Of a stretch of DNA of 64,000 bases, positions 34,901 to 42,342 are shown in pieces. The DNA lies in the NCBI RefSeq assembly GCF_032460525.1, contig NZ_CP135963.1, positions 3,534,001-3,598,000 of the forward strand, given 5' to 3'. The translations under genes were made by a program, and so were the position numbers. The DNA comes from Geodermatophilus sp. DSM 44513. Its GTDB lineage: Bacteria > Actinomycetota > Actinomycetes > Mycobacteriales > Geodermatophilaceae. The notes below the pieces were generated by a model, which saw only the letters and a list, made by a program, of their open reading frames with translations, searched no databases and was not told where the DNA came from. The number at the start of each line of letters is the position of its first letter. The first letter of the stretch is position 1.

Positions 34901-36161
34901 GCACGTGCACGTGCTCGACCACGGTGGGGGTGGCCTCGCCGCCGTGGGAGCCGGCCTGCCGCACACCGGTACCGCGGTCGGCGGGGACGACGCCCTGCGC
35001 ACCGTGCGCCTGGTGGACCGGCTGGCGCAGGAGGTGGCCGCGCGCCGCGCCGCCCCGTCCGCGGGCCCGCGGCCGCACCTGCTGCTGCTCGTGGACGGCG
35101 CGGAGTCGGTCATGACGCAGCTGGACGAGTCCGATCCCGGCCGGGGGTCCGCGGTGCTGCTGCGGCTGGTGCGCGACGGTGCGGCCGCCGGGCTGACCTG
35201 CGTGCTCACCGCCGACCGGGCCGTCCCGGGTGGCCGGCTGGCCAGCGCCGTCGGCACCCGGCTTGTCCTGCCGCTGCCCGACCGCGCCGACTACGCCGCC
35301 GCGGGCGTCCCGCTCCGCGACGTGCCCGGGCACCGGCCGCCCGGCCGTGCGCTGGTCGGCGAGGAGGTCCGCGAGTGCCAGCTCGCCCTGCCCGCCCCCC
35401 TCCCCTCGGCGGCGCGGCCGCGCTCCCCGGGCGCACCCCGGCCGGTGTCGGTCCCGGAGCTGCCGGCGGCCCCCGTGCTGCGGCTGCGCGAGCCGGCCGG
35501 GGCGGAGCACCCGCTGCGGCTGCCGGTCGGCCCGGGCGGTGACGACGGCGGTGTGCTGACCGTCGACCTGGCCCGCACCGGTGGCCTGCTCGTCGCCGGC
35601 CCGCCCGGCAGCGGCCGGACGACGACCCTGCAGGCCTTCGCGGCGCACCTCGCGGCCGCCGGGCTCGCGGTCCTCGAGCTGGGCCGCGGCACCGCCCCGG
35701 CAGCGGCGGTCCCGGGGTCGGCGGCCGCGGGCCCCGGCCGGGTCCGGCTGGACGCCGGGGACGTCCCGGGCTGGCAGGAGTGGCTGACCGCCCGGCACGG
35801 GACACCGGGCGTGGTGGTCGTCGACGACGCCGCCCTGCTGACCGACTCCGCGGTGCTCGGCACGGCGACCGGCCCGGAGGCGCTCGCGGACGTCGTCTGG
35901 GTGGTGGCCGGGTCGGCCGCGGAGCTGTCGGCGGCCTTCCGGGGCCCGGTCCCGGTGCTGCGGCGTCGGCGCAGCGGGCTGCTGCTGACGCCGGGGCCCG
36001 GCGACGGCGACCTGCTGGGCGTCCGGCTCCCGCGCACCCCGGTCCCCAGCCGTCCGGGGTCGGGCTGGCTGGTCGTGGCGGGCAGCGCACAGCGGGTGCA
36101 GGTGGCCCGGCGCGCCCCGCTGCCGGCCGGGAGCCCCGCCGGGTGCGGGGCGGCCGGGTGA
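31944..36161 (+). CDS. EssC/EccC-like type VII secretion ATPase with an FHA domain
   Basis: About 1405 residues. A small N-terminal domain is followed by an FHA domain (about 92-170: RHVVGRGGEA, DVSRRHLL, DLDSSNGSRLDG), two membrane segments (about 232-275) and three FtsK/SpoIIIE ATPase domains. The first has a normal Walker A, GTTGSGKSE (about 638), and Walker B VIVVDEF. The second and third have Arg in place of the Walker Lys (GGARSGRT at about 961 and GPPGSGRT at about 1218). The FHA-TM-three-ATPase plan is that of EssC, the motor of type VII secretion, with only the first ATPase site intact. The GTG start is the most likely; another GTG at 31914 is possible. Its promoter region holds the IS481 element. 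Confidence 0.88.
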   Translation: MPACSPATRCWTLVASTGALDVAVSAGDDDRLGAVLPALAATLGLPAAELWAGSTRLAADLPLTDPALAHGTLLGLGRPGPRPVAASRSSALELHVVGGPDAGTVHPLDRGRHVVGRGGEATVALADPDVSRRHLLVDVGSGGVTVHDLDSSNGSRLDGAPLDDEPRSWTPGTPLQVGASTLRTAGPGSARATVRPAGGGRSALRQHPRLQAPREVVEVAFPAEPVPPSPRRLAWVAVALPAVGGVVLAWVLDAPHFLLFALLSPVVAVGTWLSDRWSGRRGTRRARAAHATELAEAHASLVTALRADERAAEAAHPDLAVLVTAAHRRSTDLWQRRRGDADALTVRVGTGPGESRVVRVAADGSRCREPSDRLPVAIDLAATSGLGVAGPRPATVGVLTGILGQLVTLHAPGELALGVLTTPERLTGWAWLRWVPHLPEGAVHVGPAAPDGGADEDVRRWLGALLARRVPGEDGVPARLVVLVDRPVGAGLLAALRAASSTGVVTLSCGSSAGDLPDLGVAVLQLGGETGEQATLLVAGAGGRPVTAVDHLPRRVAAQLARDLAALAPASSEAALPRQVRLVDLGAGGAPAAPGAVTGAVTGGWSRARDRLVATVGRSAAGDLTVDLCRHGPHALVAGTTGSGKSELLQTLVAGLALAHPPDRCSFLLVDYKGGAAFAEAAALPHTVGLLTDLDGAATARALRSLAAELSRRETLLAEHGVPDVAALPDAVDLARLVIVVDEFAGLAEELPAFLSGLVGIAQRGRSLGVHLVLATQRPAGVVSPEIRANCTLRICLRTTDEAESRDVLGTARAAALPVDTPGRGYLRAGSGAPVLFQAARVGGGPPATGDATAQVSAWRWPAPAGPAVREAPAGPSDLARLTAALARRARETGLATPHRPWCPPLPDRLPAADLRAHPAAGGARPADRLLLGLLDRPEVQSQEPLELDLARAGGWLAVGGARSGRTTLLRTVLAEAVTALSPDRLHVHVLDHGGGGLAAVGAGLPHTGTAVGGDDALRTVRLVDRLAQEVAARRAAPSAGPRPHLLLLVDGAESVMTQLDESDPGRGSAVLLRLVRDGAAAGLTCVLTADRAVPGGRLASAVGTRLVLPLPDRADYAAAGVPLRDVPGHRPPGRALVGEEVRECQLALPAPLPSAARPRSPGAPRPVSVPELPAAPVLRLREPAGAEHPLRLPVGPGGDDGGVLTVDLARTGGLLVAGPPGSGRTTTLQAFAAHLAAAGLAVLELGRGTAPAAAVPGSAAAGPGRVRLDAGDVPGWQEWLTARHGTPGVVVVDDAALLTDSAVLGTATGPEALADVVWVVAGSAAELSAAFRGPVPVLRRRRSGLLLTPGPGDGDLLGVRLPRTPVPSRPGSGWLVVAGSAQRVQVARRAPLPAGSPAGCGAAG

Positions 36162-36181
36162 GCGGCCGTGCCGCGCCGCGC

Positions 36182-36694
36182 TCACAGCAGTTCGAGCAGC
36201 GACCCGATCTCCTGCGTGGCGTACCAGGCCAGCTCGTGCCCCTCGGCCTGGTCGACGACGAACTGGGCGTCCTCGCTGCCGAGGTCGGCCTCCAGCACGA
36301 CGGCCACGGCGGCGCGGACGTCGTCCTCGGCCTCGGCACCGTCGACGTGGGCACTCGCGACGGCGGCCAGGGCGACGTCCCCGCTCACCCGGACGGCGCC
36401 GCGGTCGACGTCCGGGTCCTCGACCTCGGCGACCGCGGCGTCCGGGACGTCGGCGGCCAGGACCACCCGGCGGCGGGCGGCCGCCGGGTCGATGTCGACC
36501 AGCCGGAGGCTGGCGCGGGCGGCGGCGAGGAGGGCGGCGTACTCCAGCTCCTCCTCGTCGGCCCCGGCGTCGCTCAGCGGGTAGCTGGCGCGCAGGCCGG
36601 GGGTGACGGCGAAGCCGGTGAGCGGCCCGGTCAGCCGCCCGTCGTCCACGAGGGCCTGCAGGACCCTCGTCGTGGCGGGCAGGTACACACGCAC
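36182..36694 (-). CDS. DUF6912 family protein
   Basis: A 170-residue protein, beginning MRVYLPATTRVLQALVDDG, a start that I associate with DUF6912 in actinobacteria. It is acidic, with no membrane segment or known active site. The GTG start has AAGGAG upstream and TACCGT further up (36729-36734 region), so it likely has its own promoter though it follows the WS/DGAT-like gene. Function unknown. Confidence 0.75.
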   Translation of the reverse strand: MRVYLPATTRVLQALVDDGRLTGPLTGFAVTPGLRASYPLSDAGADEEELEYAALLAAARASLRLVDIDPAAARRRVVLAADVPDAAVAEVEDPDVDRGAVRVSGDVALAAVASAHVDGAEAEDDVRAAVAVVLEADLGSEDAQFVVDQAEGHELAWYATQEIGSLLELL

Positions 36695-36766
36695 CGGGGG
36701 GACTCCTTCGTGCCGGGGGAGGCCCGACGGTATCCCGGCCGCCGGGGCGAGCCGGGCGCCCCCGGG

Positions 36767-38143
36767 TCAGCCGGCGGTCTCGACCAGGACGGCGAGCTCC
36801 TGCTCGACCAGGTCGGCGAGCAGGTCGACGTCGCCGACGCCGGAGCGGTCGGCGTTGAGGCCGAAGAAGACCCGGCCGTCGTAGCTGGTGATGCCGATCG
36901 ACAGGCCGTGGCCGGGAGCCAGCGGGACCACCGGGAAGACCTCCAGCACCCGGGCGCCCGCGGCGTACAGCGGCACCTGGGGGCCGGGCACGTTGGTGAC
37001 CACCAGGTTGGCCACCCGGCGCGACAGCCCTCTGGCCGCGCGGGCGCCGAGGGCGTGCAGCGTCGGCGGGGCGAACCCGGTGAGCGCGAGCAGCGCCTCC
37101 GCCCCCACCGACCGGCCGTGGCGGCTCGCGCCGAGCATCGCGTAGCTGAGCCGGGCCAGCCGCAGCCGGGGGTTGGGCTCGCCGACCGGGAGGTCCACCA
37201 GGTGGCCGGACACCCGAGTGCCCGGGGCCTCCTCCGCGTCGTGCACCGACACGGGCACGAGAGCGCGCACCGACGTCGAGCCGACGACCGCCTGGCCCCG
37301 CGACAGCAGCCACTCCCGCAGCGCCCCGGTGACCACGGTCAGCAGGACGTCGTTGACCGTCCCGCCGTGCGCCTTGCGGACCCGTTTGACGTCGTCCAGG
37401 TCGCCCCGGGCCACCACGACCCGGCGCTGGCTGCCACCGGCGGCGTTCAGCGGGGTGCGCGGGGCCGCGAACAGCGCCGAGCGCGCCGCACGCACGGCGC
37501 CGCCGGCCGCGCCGGTCAGCCGCGCGCCAGTGGCCCGCACGTCGGTCGCCGCGTGCCGGGCGGTCTCCACGACCGCCGACGGGCGGGTCACGTAGCCACC
37601 GACGGCCTCACCGACCAGCTGGACCGCGCTCGGCAGCGGGCGGGTAAGCCACGGCACCGGCTCGGGCACCGGCGCGTCGGGCGAGTCGTCGAGCAGGACC
37701 TGACCGATGTCCATCGTGCCGAGCCCGTCGACCAGCGCCGGGTGGGTCTTGGTGACCACCGCCGCCCGGCCCTGCGCCAGGCCCTCCACCAGGTAGAGCT
37801 CCCACAGCGGGCGGCTGCGGTCCAGCGGTCGCGCGATCACCCGGGAGACCAGCTCCAGCAGCTGGTCGTGGGTCCCCGGCCGCGGCAGCGCGGAGCGGCG
37901 AACGTGGTGGTCGATGGCGAAGTCCGGGTCGTCGGCCCACACCGGGGTGGCCAGATGGCCGGGCACCTCGAGCACCCGCTGCCGGTAGCGGGGCACCAGC
38001 GGGAGGCGTGCGGCGACCAGGGCGGCGATGGCGTCCAGACCACCGGCCGGCGCCTCGAGCACCAGCACGCCGGCCACGTGCATGGGGGTGTGGGGGTCCT
38101 CCAGGTGGAGGAACGACGCGTCCAGGGTGCTCAGGTGCTCCAC
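36767..38143 (-). CDS. WS/DGAT-family acyltransferase homologue with altered active site
   Basis: A 458-residue protein of the wax ester synthase/diacylglycerol acyltransferase family: LSTLDASFLHLEDPHTPMHV at the start, PLWELYLVEGL, GGTVNDVLLTVVTGALREWL, LVPVSVHDAEEAP and the C-terminal NLVVTNVPGPQVPLYAAGA are all family segments. The catalytic motif HHxxxDG reads HPALVDG: the second, catalytic His is Pro (CAC CCG in the sequence). It may be inactive or use another mechanism. The GTG start has GAGGAGG upstream. The same neighbourhood in M. tuberculosis holds the WS/DGAT genes Rv3233c/Rv3234c. Confidence 0.9.
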   Translation of the reverse strand: MEHLSTLDASFLHLEDPHTPMHVAGVLVLEAPAGGLDAIAALVAARLPLVPRYRQRVLEVPGHLATPVWADDPDFAIDHHVRRSALPRPGTHDQLLELVSRVIARPLDRSRPLWELYLVEGLAQGRAAVVTKTHPALVDGLGTMDIGQVLLDDSPDAPVPEPVPWLTRPLPSAVQLVGEAVGGYVTRPSAVVETARHAATDVRATGARLTGAAGGAVRAARSALFAAPRTPLNAAGGSQRRVVVARGDLDDVKRVRKAHGGTVNDVLLTVVTGALREWLLSRGQAVVGSTSVRALVPVSVHDAEEAPGTRVSGHLVDLPVGEPNPRLRLARLSYAMLGASRHGRSVGAEALLALTGFAPPTLHALGARAARGLSRRVANLVVTNVPGPQVPLYAAGARVLEVFPVVPLAPGHGLSIGITSYDGRVFFGLNADRSGVGDVDLLADLVEQELAVLVETAG

Positions 38144-38226
38144 CGTCGGCCTCCTCGCGGTCGAGGGCCCCACGCTACGACCCCACCCGGCCGGCGGGCA
38201 CCTGCGCGCAGGGGGTGGCCGTCAGC

Positions 38227-39522
38227 TCACCCGGCGGAGCGCCGCAGCCGGGCACGCCCGCGCGCGGCCGCCGGGCTCGGCACACCGGTGAGGGACGCCG
38301 CCATCGACCGCAGCGCCGCCCGCAGCGGCGAGGACGGCGCCACCTCGGCCAGCGTGCGTCCCTCCGCGAGCGCGGCGTCCGTCGCCCGCCGGTCGGCGGG
38401 GAGGAAGAAGCGCACCCCGTGGCCGGCGAAGCGCTCCAGCGCCTCGCCGATCTCCCGCCGGGGGTCACCCGGGACCGGGCCGCGCCGCACCTGGTTGACG
38501 ACCACCACGGGGTCGACGTCCGGGAGCACCGCACGCAGCTGCCCCAGTGCCCGGATGCTGCGCTGCAGCGCCACCGGGTCCGCGCCGCTGACGCACAGCA
38601 CGGTGTCCGCGCTCTCCAGGACGGTGAGCGTGACCCCGTTGCGGCGCGGCGCCGCGGTGTCGAAGGACAGCTCCTCGTCCTCCTCCAGGCTGAAGGCGCA
38701 GTCCACGACGGTGAGGTCGACCCTGCGGCGCAGCTCGTCGAGCACCGCGGCCACGGCCGCCGGCCGCAGCTCCGGCCAGCGGTCCGCGCGCGCCAGCCCG
38801 GTCAGGACACCCAGCCGGGGGCGCACCGCCCAGGCCAGCCGGCCGAGGGCGGCCTCGTCCAGGGTGCCGGCGGCGGCCTGGCGGGCCGCGCCGGCCAGCC
38901 CGGGTGACTCGTCGAGCAGGCCGAGCACCTGGGCGACCACCCCGCCGTAGACGTCGGCGTCCACGAGCAGGGTCGGCACGTCCAGCCGGGCAGCCTCGTC
39001 GGCCAGCCCCACGGCCACGGTGGTGCGCCCGGGCGCGCCGGTCGGCCCCCAGACCGCGACCACCCGGCCGCGCCCGGCCGGCCGGCCGTGCACCGGCGCC
39101 GGCAGGCCGTGCGCCGGCAGCGCCGCCCGCGGGTCGGCGATGTCCCGGCCGGCCGGCGGGCCTCCGGCCACCGCCTCGCGCAGCGCCCGGGCGATCGCCT
39201 CCGGCTCGGCGTCGGCGGGCAGCACCCGGCCGATCCCCAGACCCCGCAGCCGGTGGGCGGCCTGCTCGTCACCGGGGTCCACCAGCCCGACGACGGCCAC
39301 CCCGGCCGCGGCGAGCCGGGCGACCGCGTCCCCGTCGAGGCGCCGCAGGTCCGCGGACAGGAGTGCGGCCTGCGCGGTGCCGGTGGCCGCGGCGGCCAGC
39401 AGCTCGGAGACGTCGACGCACCGGCGGACGACGCTGACCCCGTGGTCGGCGCGGTCCAGGGCCCCGACCAGCGCGGACTCCCAGCCCGCGCCGGTGACGG
39501 CGGTGAAGACCTGGACGGCCAT
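38227..39522 (-). CDS. CpaE/MinD-like P-loop ATPase
   Basis: A 431-residue protein with an N-terminal receiver-like domain (about 1-125, without a clear phospho-acceptor), then a ParA/MinD-type ATPase: VWGPTGAPGRTTVAVGLA (deviant Walker A), LLVDADVYGG, LTVVDCAF and VVVNQVRRG. CpaE proteins locate Tad/Flp pili, and similar proteins stand alone in many actinobacteria. The ATG overlaps the TGA of the CpaB-like gene by one base. No pilin, CpaF ATPase or prepilin peptidase is seen in the window. Confidence 0.82.
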   Translation of the reverse strand: MAVQVFTAVTGAGWESALVGALDRADHGVSVVRRCVDVSELLAAAATGTAQAALLSADLRRLDGDAVARLAAAGVAVVGLVDPGDEQAAHRLRGLGIGRVLPADAEPEAIARALREAVAGGPPAGRDIADPRAALPAHGLPAPVHGRPAGRGRVVAVWGPTGAPGRTTVAVGLADEAARLDVPTLLVDADVYGGVVAQVLGLLDESPGLAGAARQAAAGTLDEAALGRLAWAVRPRLGVLTGLARADRWPELRPAAVAAVLDELRRRVDLTVVDCAFSLEEDEELSFDTAAPRRNGVTLTVLESADTVLCVSGADPVALQRSIRALGQLRAVLPDVDPVVVVNQVRRGPVPGDPRREIGEALERFAGHGVRFFLPADRRATDAALAEGRTLAEVAPSSPLRAALRSMAASLTGVPSPAAARGRARLRRSAG

Positions 39523-40442
39523 CACGGGGTCCCGGTCGGCGCAGCGGCCGGCGGTGCGGCCGGCGGTGCGGCCTCCGCCGGCGACGGGGCGGCAGGTACC
39601 GCGGCCTCCGCCGGCGGCGCGGCGACGGGCGCCGGGGGCGACGCCACGGGCGCGGGCGCCGGGACCGGGGCCGGGGGCACGTCCGTGGCCGCAGGGGACG
39701 ACGGCGTGGCGGCCGTCGGGACCGTCGCCGTCCCGTCGGCGGGCGGGGCCACCGAGCCGTGCACGACCACCACCAGCGGCCGCCCGCCGATGGCCGCCAG
39801 GACGGCCGGTGCCGCGTCGGGAGGCAGCGAGACGACCACCTGCACCGTGGTCGTCGCCGTCGACAGCGCGCCCTCGGCGCGTCCGGAGATCGCCTGCACC
39901 GGCGCGGCCACCACCACGGGGGTCACGGTCCCGGCGCCGGTCGCGGTGGCCCCGGCGGCCGGGTCGGCGACGGCGTACACGTCGACCACCTGCCCGCGGT
40001 CCAGCGCCGGCGGCACGTAGCCGGCCTGCACGGGCAGCGCGATCTGCACCAGGTCGGCCGGCTCGTCCAGCGCCGCCCGCGGCAGCAGCTCGCCGCCGCG
40101 GACGGCCTGGGCCAGGGTGCGGCCCTCCGGCCGGGTGCTGGTCGCCAGGTAGGCGCCAGCGACGTCGTCGAGCCGGACCTGCACGGCGACGACGTCCTCG
40201 GCGGCGAGCACGGTGCCCGCGGCGAGGTCGCCTGCGGCCGCCCAGACCGGCACGGTGGCGTCCGCGGCGGCCACCACCCGCGCGCCCAGCAGCACCGAGC
40301 CGAGCACCAGCAGGACGCCCAGGACCAGCCGCAGGTCCAGCCACTGCGGGGCGCGGACCCGCCGTGGCGCCGACCCCGGTACGGGCGCGGCACCCGGGGC
40401 GCCGGGCGCCGGGGTGGTGGACACGGTTCGCGCGGCGCTCAC
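39522..40442 (-). CDS. SAF-domain protein, CpaB-like
   Basis: A 306-residue protein. A Pro-rich cytoplasmic start is followed by one membrane segment (LVLGVLLVLGSVLLGARVVA), an SAF domain (VPVWAAAGDLAAGTVLAAEDVV, ALDEPADLVQIALPVQAGYV) and a long Ala/Pro-rich C-terminus. This is the plan of CpaB/RcpC, which sits at the cell surface in Tad pilus systems, here without other pilus genes. The Pro/Ala tail of about 75 residues may span the cell wall. Translation starts at a GTG (SAARTVST); GAGGAGGG lies about 12 nt upstream. Confidence 0.8.
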   Translation of the reverse strand: MSAARTVSTTPAPGAPGAAPVPGSAPRRVRAPQWLDLRLVLGVLLVLGSVLLGARVVAAADATVPVWAAAGDLAAGTVLAAEDVVAVQVRLDDVAGAYLATSTRPEGRTLAQAVRGGELLPRAALDEPADLVQIALPVQAGYVPPALDRGQVVDVYAVADPAAGATATGAGTVTPVVVAAPVQAISGRAEGALSTATTTVQVVVSLPPDAAPAVLAAIGGRPLVVVVHGSVAPPADGTATVPTAATPSSPAATDVPPAPVPAPAPVASPPAPVAAPPAEAAVPAAPSPAEAAPPAAPPAAAPTGTP

Positions 40443-40538
40443 AGCCAGCGGTCCCTCCTCGTCACACTGACACCGTGCACGGCCCGGACGGGCCCACGGT
40501 CGGACGGAGATGATGCGGGAGGCGGCGGCCGCGTGCAG

Positions 40539-40572
40539 GCGCCGTCCACACGTTCGGGGCTGTGGACGGCGC
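40539..40572. promoter_or_regulatory. 12-bp perfect inverted repeat, candidate operator
   Basis: GCGCCGTCCACA (40539-40550) and TGTGGACGGCGC (40561-40572) are exact reverse complements with a 10-bp spacer. They lie in the gap between the CpaB-like gene and the HTH gene, 52 bp upstream of the HTH start and near where its -35 would be. It could be the binding site of a dimeric regulator or a hairpin. Confidence 0.55.
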
Positions 40573-40624
40573 GCATGCCACCCGGACGGGGCTGCCAGAC
40601 TGTCGCGGACCGGACGGAGACCTG

Positions 40625-40900
40625 ATGCCCACACCGCGGTTCCTGACCCTCGACGACGTCGCCGAGATCCTCAACGTCTCGTGGTCGCAGGCCTACGCGC
40701 TGGTGCGCCGCAAGGAGCTGATCGCCATCCAGATCGGCGGTCGCGGCCAGTGGCGGGTCGAGACCGACGAGCTGGAGCGGTTCATCGCCCAGAAGTACGC
40801 CGAGGCGCGTGCCGGTACCGTCCCCGCCGAACCCGGGGCCGAGGAGCAGACGGCACCGGACGACGCCACCTCCAGCACCGGGGGCCTCGGCCGGGGCTGA
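40625..40900 (+). CDS. Small HTH protein, excisionase/MerR-like
   Basis: A 91-residue protein. Residues 5-60 (FLTLDDVAEILNVSWSQAYA, LVRRKELIAIQIGGRGQWRV, ETDELERFIAQ) form a winged helix of the excisionase/MerR type; the rest is an acidic disordered tail. Such proteins are conserved in actinobacteria, and their DNA targets are mostly unknown. The ATG has GGAG at good distance. It is divergent from the CpaB-CpaE pair and may control it (inference), with the 40539-40572 repeat as candidate site. Confidence 0.85.
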   Translation: MPTPRFLTLDDVAEILNVSWSQAYALVRRKELIAIQIGGRGQWRVETDELERFIAQKYAEARAGTVPAEPGAEEQTAPDDATSSTGGLGRG

Positions 40901-40918
40901 CCCCGCCCGGCGTCCGGG

Positions 40919-41485
40919 TCAGCCGAGCCCCGGGGCCAGGGTCCGCAGCACCGCGACGGCCGGCAGGGCGATGGCCCGGACCCCGCGTACCGCGGCGGCA
41001 CGGCGCGGCTCGTCGGCGGCGTGCTCGGCCAGCTCCAGGTGGTCGGCGCCGACGCCGTCCACGGTGCCCACGTAGGCCGATCCGTCGGTCAGGACGACCT
41101 GCACGACGCTGCGGTCGCGGGACAGCCCGCGGACCGCCCGGCGCAGGTCCAGCCGCGCGCGCACCGGGCTGCCGTCCCCGGGCGCGGCCGTGGCCCGGCC
41201 CAGTCCGGCGACCGTCGTGACCGTGGACGTCGCCACGAGCACCTCCCGGCCGCCGCCGTCCAGCAGCAGCCAGTCGGCGCCCACGTCGAGGAGCACGCCG
41301 GTCAGGTCACCGGCGCCCTGGCAGCGCAGGGTCAGCGGCCGGCCGACGGCACCGGCCAGCCGGTCCACCAGGCGGACCGCACCGGTCTCCACCCGCCGGC
41401 GGGACGCGTCCTCCGCCCGCTCGGCGGCCGCCTCCGCCGCGTCGAACTCCGCCTGCAGGTCGGCGAAGAGCCGTTGCCATCGCAT
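40919..41485 (-). CDS. Conserved protein of unknown function with SH3/Sm-like segment
   Basis: A 188-residue protein. A short coiled segment (LFADLQAEFDAAEAAAERAED) is followed by beta-rich sequence, LRCQGAGDLTGVLLDVGADWLLLDG and VVQVVLTDGSAYVGTVDGVGADHLELAEH, two Sm/SH3-like halves. I recognise no named family. The ATG with GGAGG 6 nt upstream is secure. TACGGT on the minus strand near 41508-41513 is a suitable -10 box. It ends convergent to the HTH gene. Confidence 0.7.
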   Translation of the reverse strand: MRWQRLFADLQAEFDAAEAAAERAEDASRRRVETGAVRLVDRLAGAVGRPLTLRCQGAGDLTGVLLDVGADWLLLDGGGREVLVATSTVTTVAGLGRATAAPGDGSPVRARLDLRRAVRGLSRDRSVVQVVLTDGSAYVGTVDGVGADHLELAEHAADEPRRAAAVRGVRAIALPAVAVLRTLAPGLG

Positions 41486-41504
41486 CTGCCACCTCCTCCA
41501 CGTC

Positions 41505-41580
41505 ACCGTAGTGGATGACTTCACTTGCGTTTGCGTGCATTTGGTTGCTTTGGTCGGTGACATGCCGCGGATGCACGGAG
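41505..41580. promoter_or_regulatory. AT-richer divergent promoter region
   Basis: The stretch after 41518 contains repeated TTGCGT and TTTGG words and is clearly lower in GC than its surroundings. It lies between the 40919-41485 gene and the LysM gene, so it probably contains both promoters and a regulator site. Confidence 0.45.
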
Positions 41581-41585
41581 GAGCG

Positions 41586-42308
41586 ATGTCGGTCCGGCGA
41601 CTGGTCGGGACGGCGGTGGCGATGGCCGTCGCGGCCGTCTGCCTGCGCGCGGTGACCCCGGACCTCTCCGCGGTGACCGGCGCGGGCCTGGACCTGCAGC
41701 GCGCCGTCGACACCACCGGGGCCGACACGGTCCTGCTCGCCGCCGTCGCCGCCCTGGCCTGGGTGGCCTGGGCCTGGGGCGCCCTGGGCCTGGTCCTCAC
41801 CGCGCTGTCCGCGCTGCCCGGCGTCGCCGGCACCCTCGCCCGCGCACTCACCCAGTGCGTGCTGCCCGCGGGGGCCCGGCGCGCGACCGCCGTCGCCCTG
41901 GGCGTCGGCCTGGTCACCGGCGGGCCGCTGCTGACCGGGTGCACCACCCCGGGCCCGGTGACGACGACGGTCGTCGCCGCGTCCGCGCACCACCCCGTCG
42001 CCGACTGGCCGGCACCGCCGTCGTCGACGTCGTCCCCGGCCCCCGCGGCCGACCGTCCCCCGCTGCCGACCGGGACCGGCCCGGTACGCGACTGGCCGGG
42101 CCCGTCCGACGGGGACCACGTCGTGCTGCGCGGCGAGTGCCTGTGGGACATCGCCGCCGCCGACCTCGCCCGGCGGACCGGGGGCACCCCGTCCGACGCG
42201 CAGGTCGCCACCGCCGTGGCCGCCTGGTGGCAGGCCAACGCCGCCGTGATCGGTCCCGACCCCGACCTCCTGCTGCCCGGCCAGGTGCTGCGCCCGCCGG
42301 CGTCCTGA
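41586..42308 (+). CDS. LysM-domain membrane protein
   Basis: A 240-residue protein with an N-terminal membrane segment, a second one (LLAAVAALAWVAWAWGALGLVL), a Pro/Ser-rich linker and a C-terminal LysM domain (GDHVVLRGECLWDIAAADLA through ANAAVIGPDPDLLLPGQVL). LysM binds peptidoglycan. GPLLTGCTTPG resembles a lipobox but lies well inside the protein, so lipidation is unlikely. The ATG at 41586 has GGAGG upstream; earlier ATGs at 41563 and 41572 are possible. The Rv3235-family gene follows 34 bp later and is probably co-transcribed. Confidence 0.85.
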   Translation: MSVRRLVGTAVAMAVAAVCLRAVTPDLSAVTGAGLDLQRAVDTTGADTVLLAAVAALAWVAWAWGALGLVLTALSALPGVAGTLARALTQCVLPAGARRATAVALGVGLVTGGPLLTGCTTPGPVTTTVVAASAHHPVADWPAPPSSTSSPAPAADRPPLPTGTGPVRDWPGPSDGDHVVLRGECLWDIAAADLARRTGGTPSDAQVATAVAAWWQANAAVIGPDPDLLLPGQVLRPPAS

Positions 42309-42342
42309 CCGCCCCTGCCCCCCACGAGTCCCGGAGCACCCC

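Noticed and set aside
40625..40900. BldC
   Set aside because: The fold is similar, but the sequence differs from BldC and has an acidic tail. Called only excisionase/MerR-like.
41926..41946. Lipobox LLTGC in the LysM protein
   Set aside because: It lies about 120 residues into the protein, after two membrane segments, so it cannot be a signal-peptide cleavage site of the usual kind.
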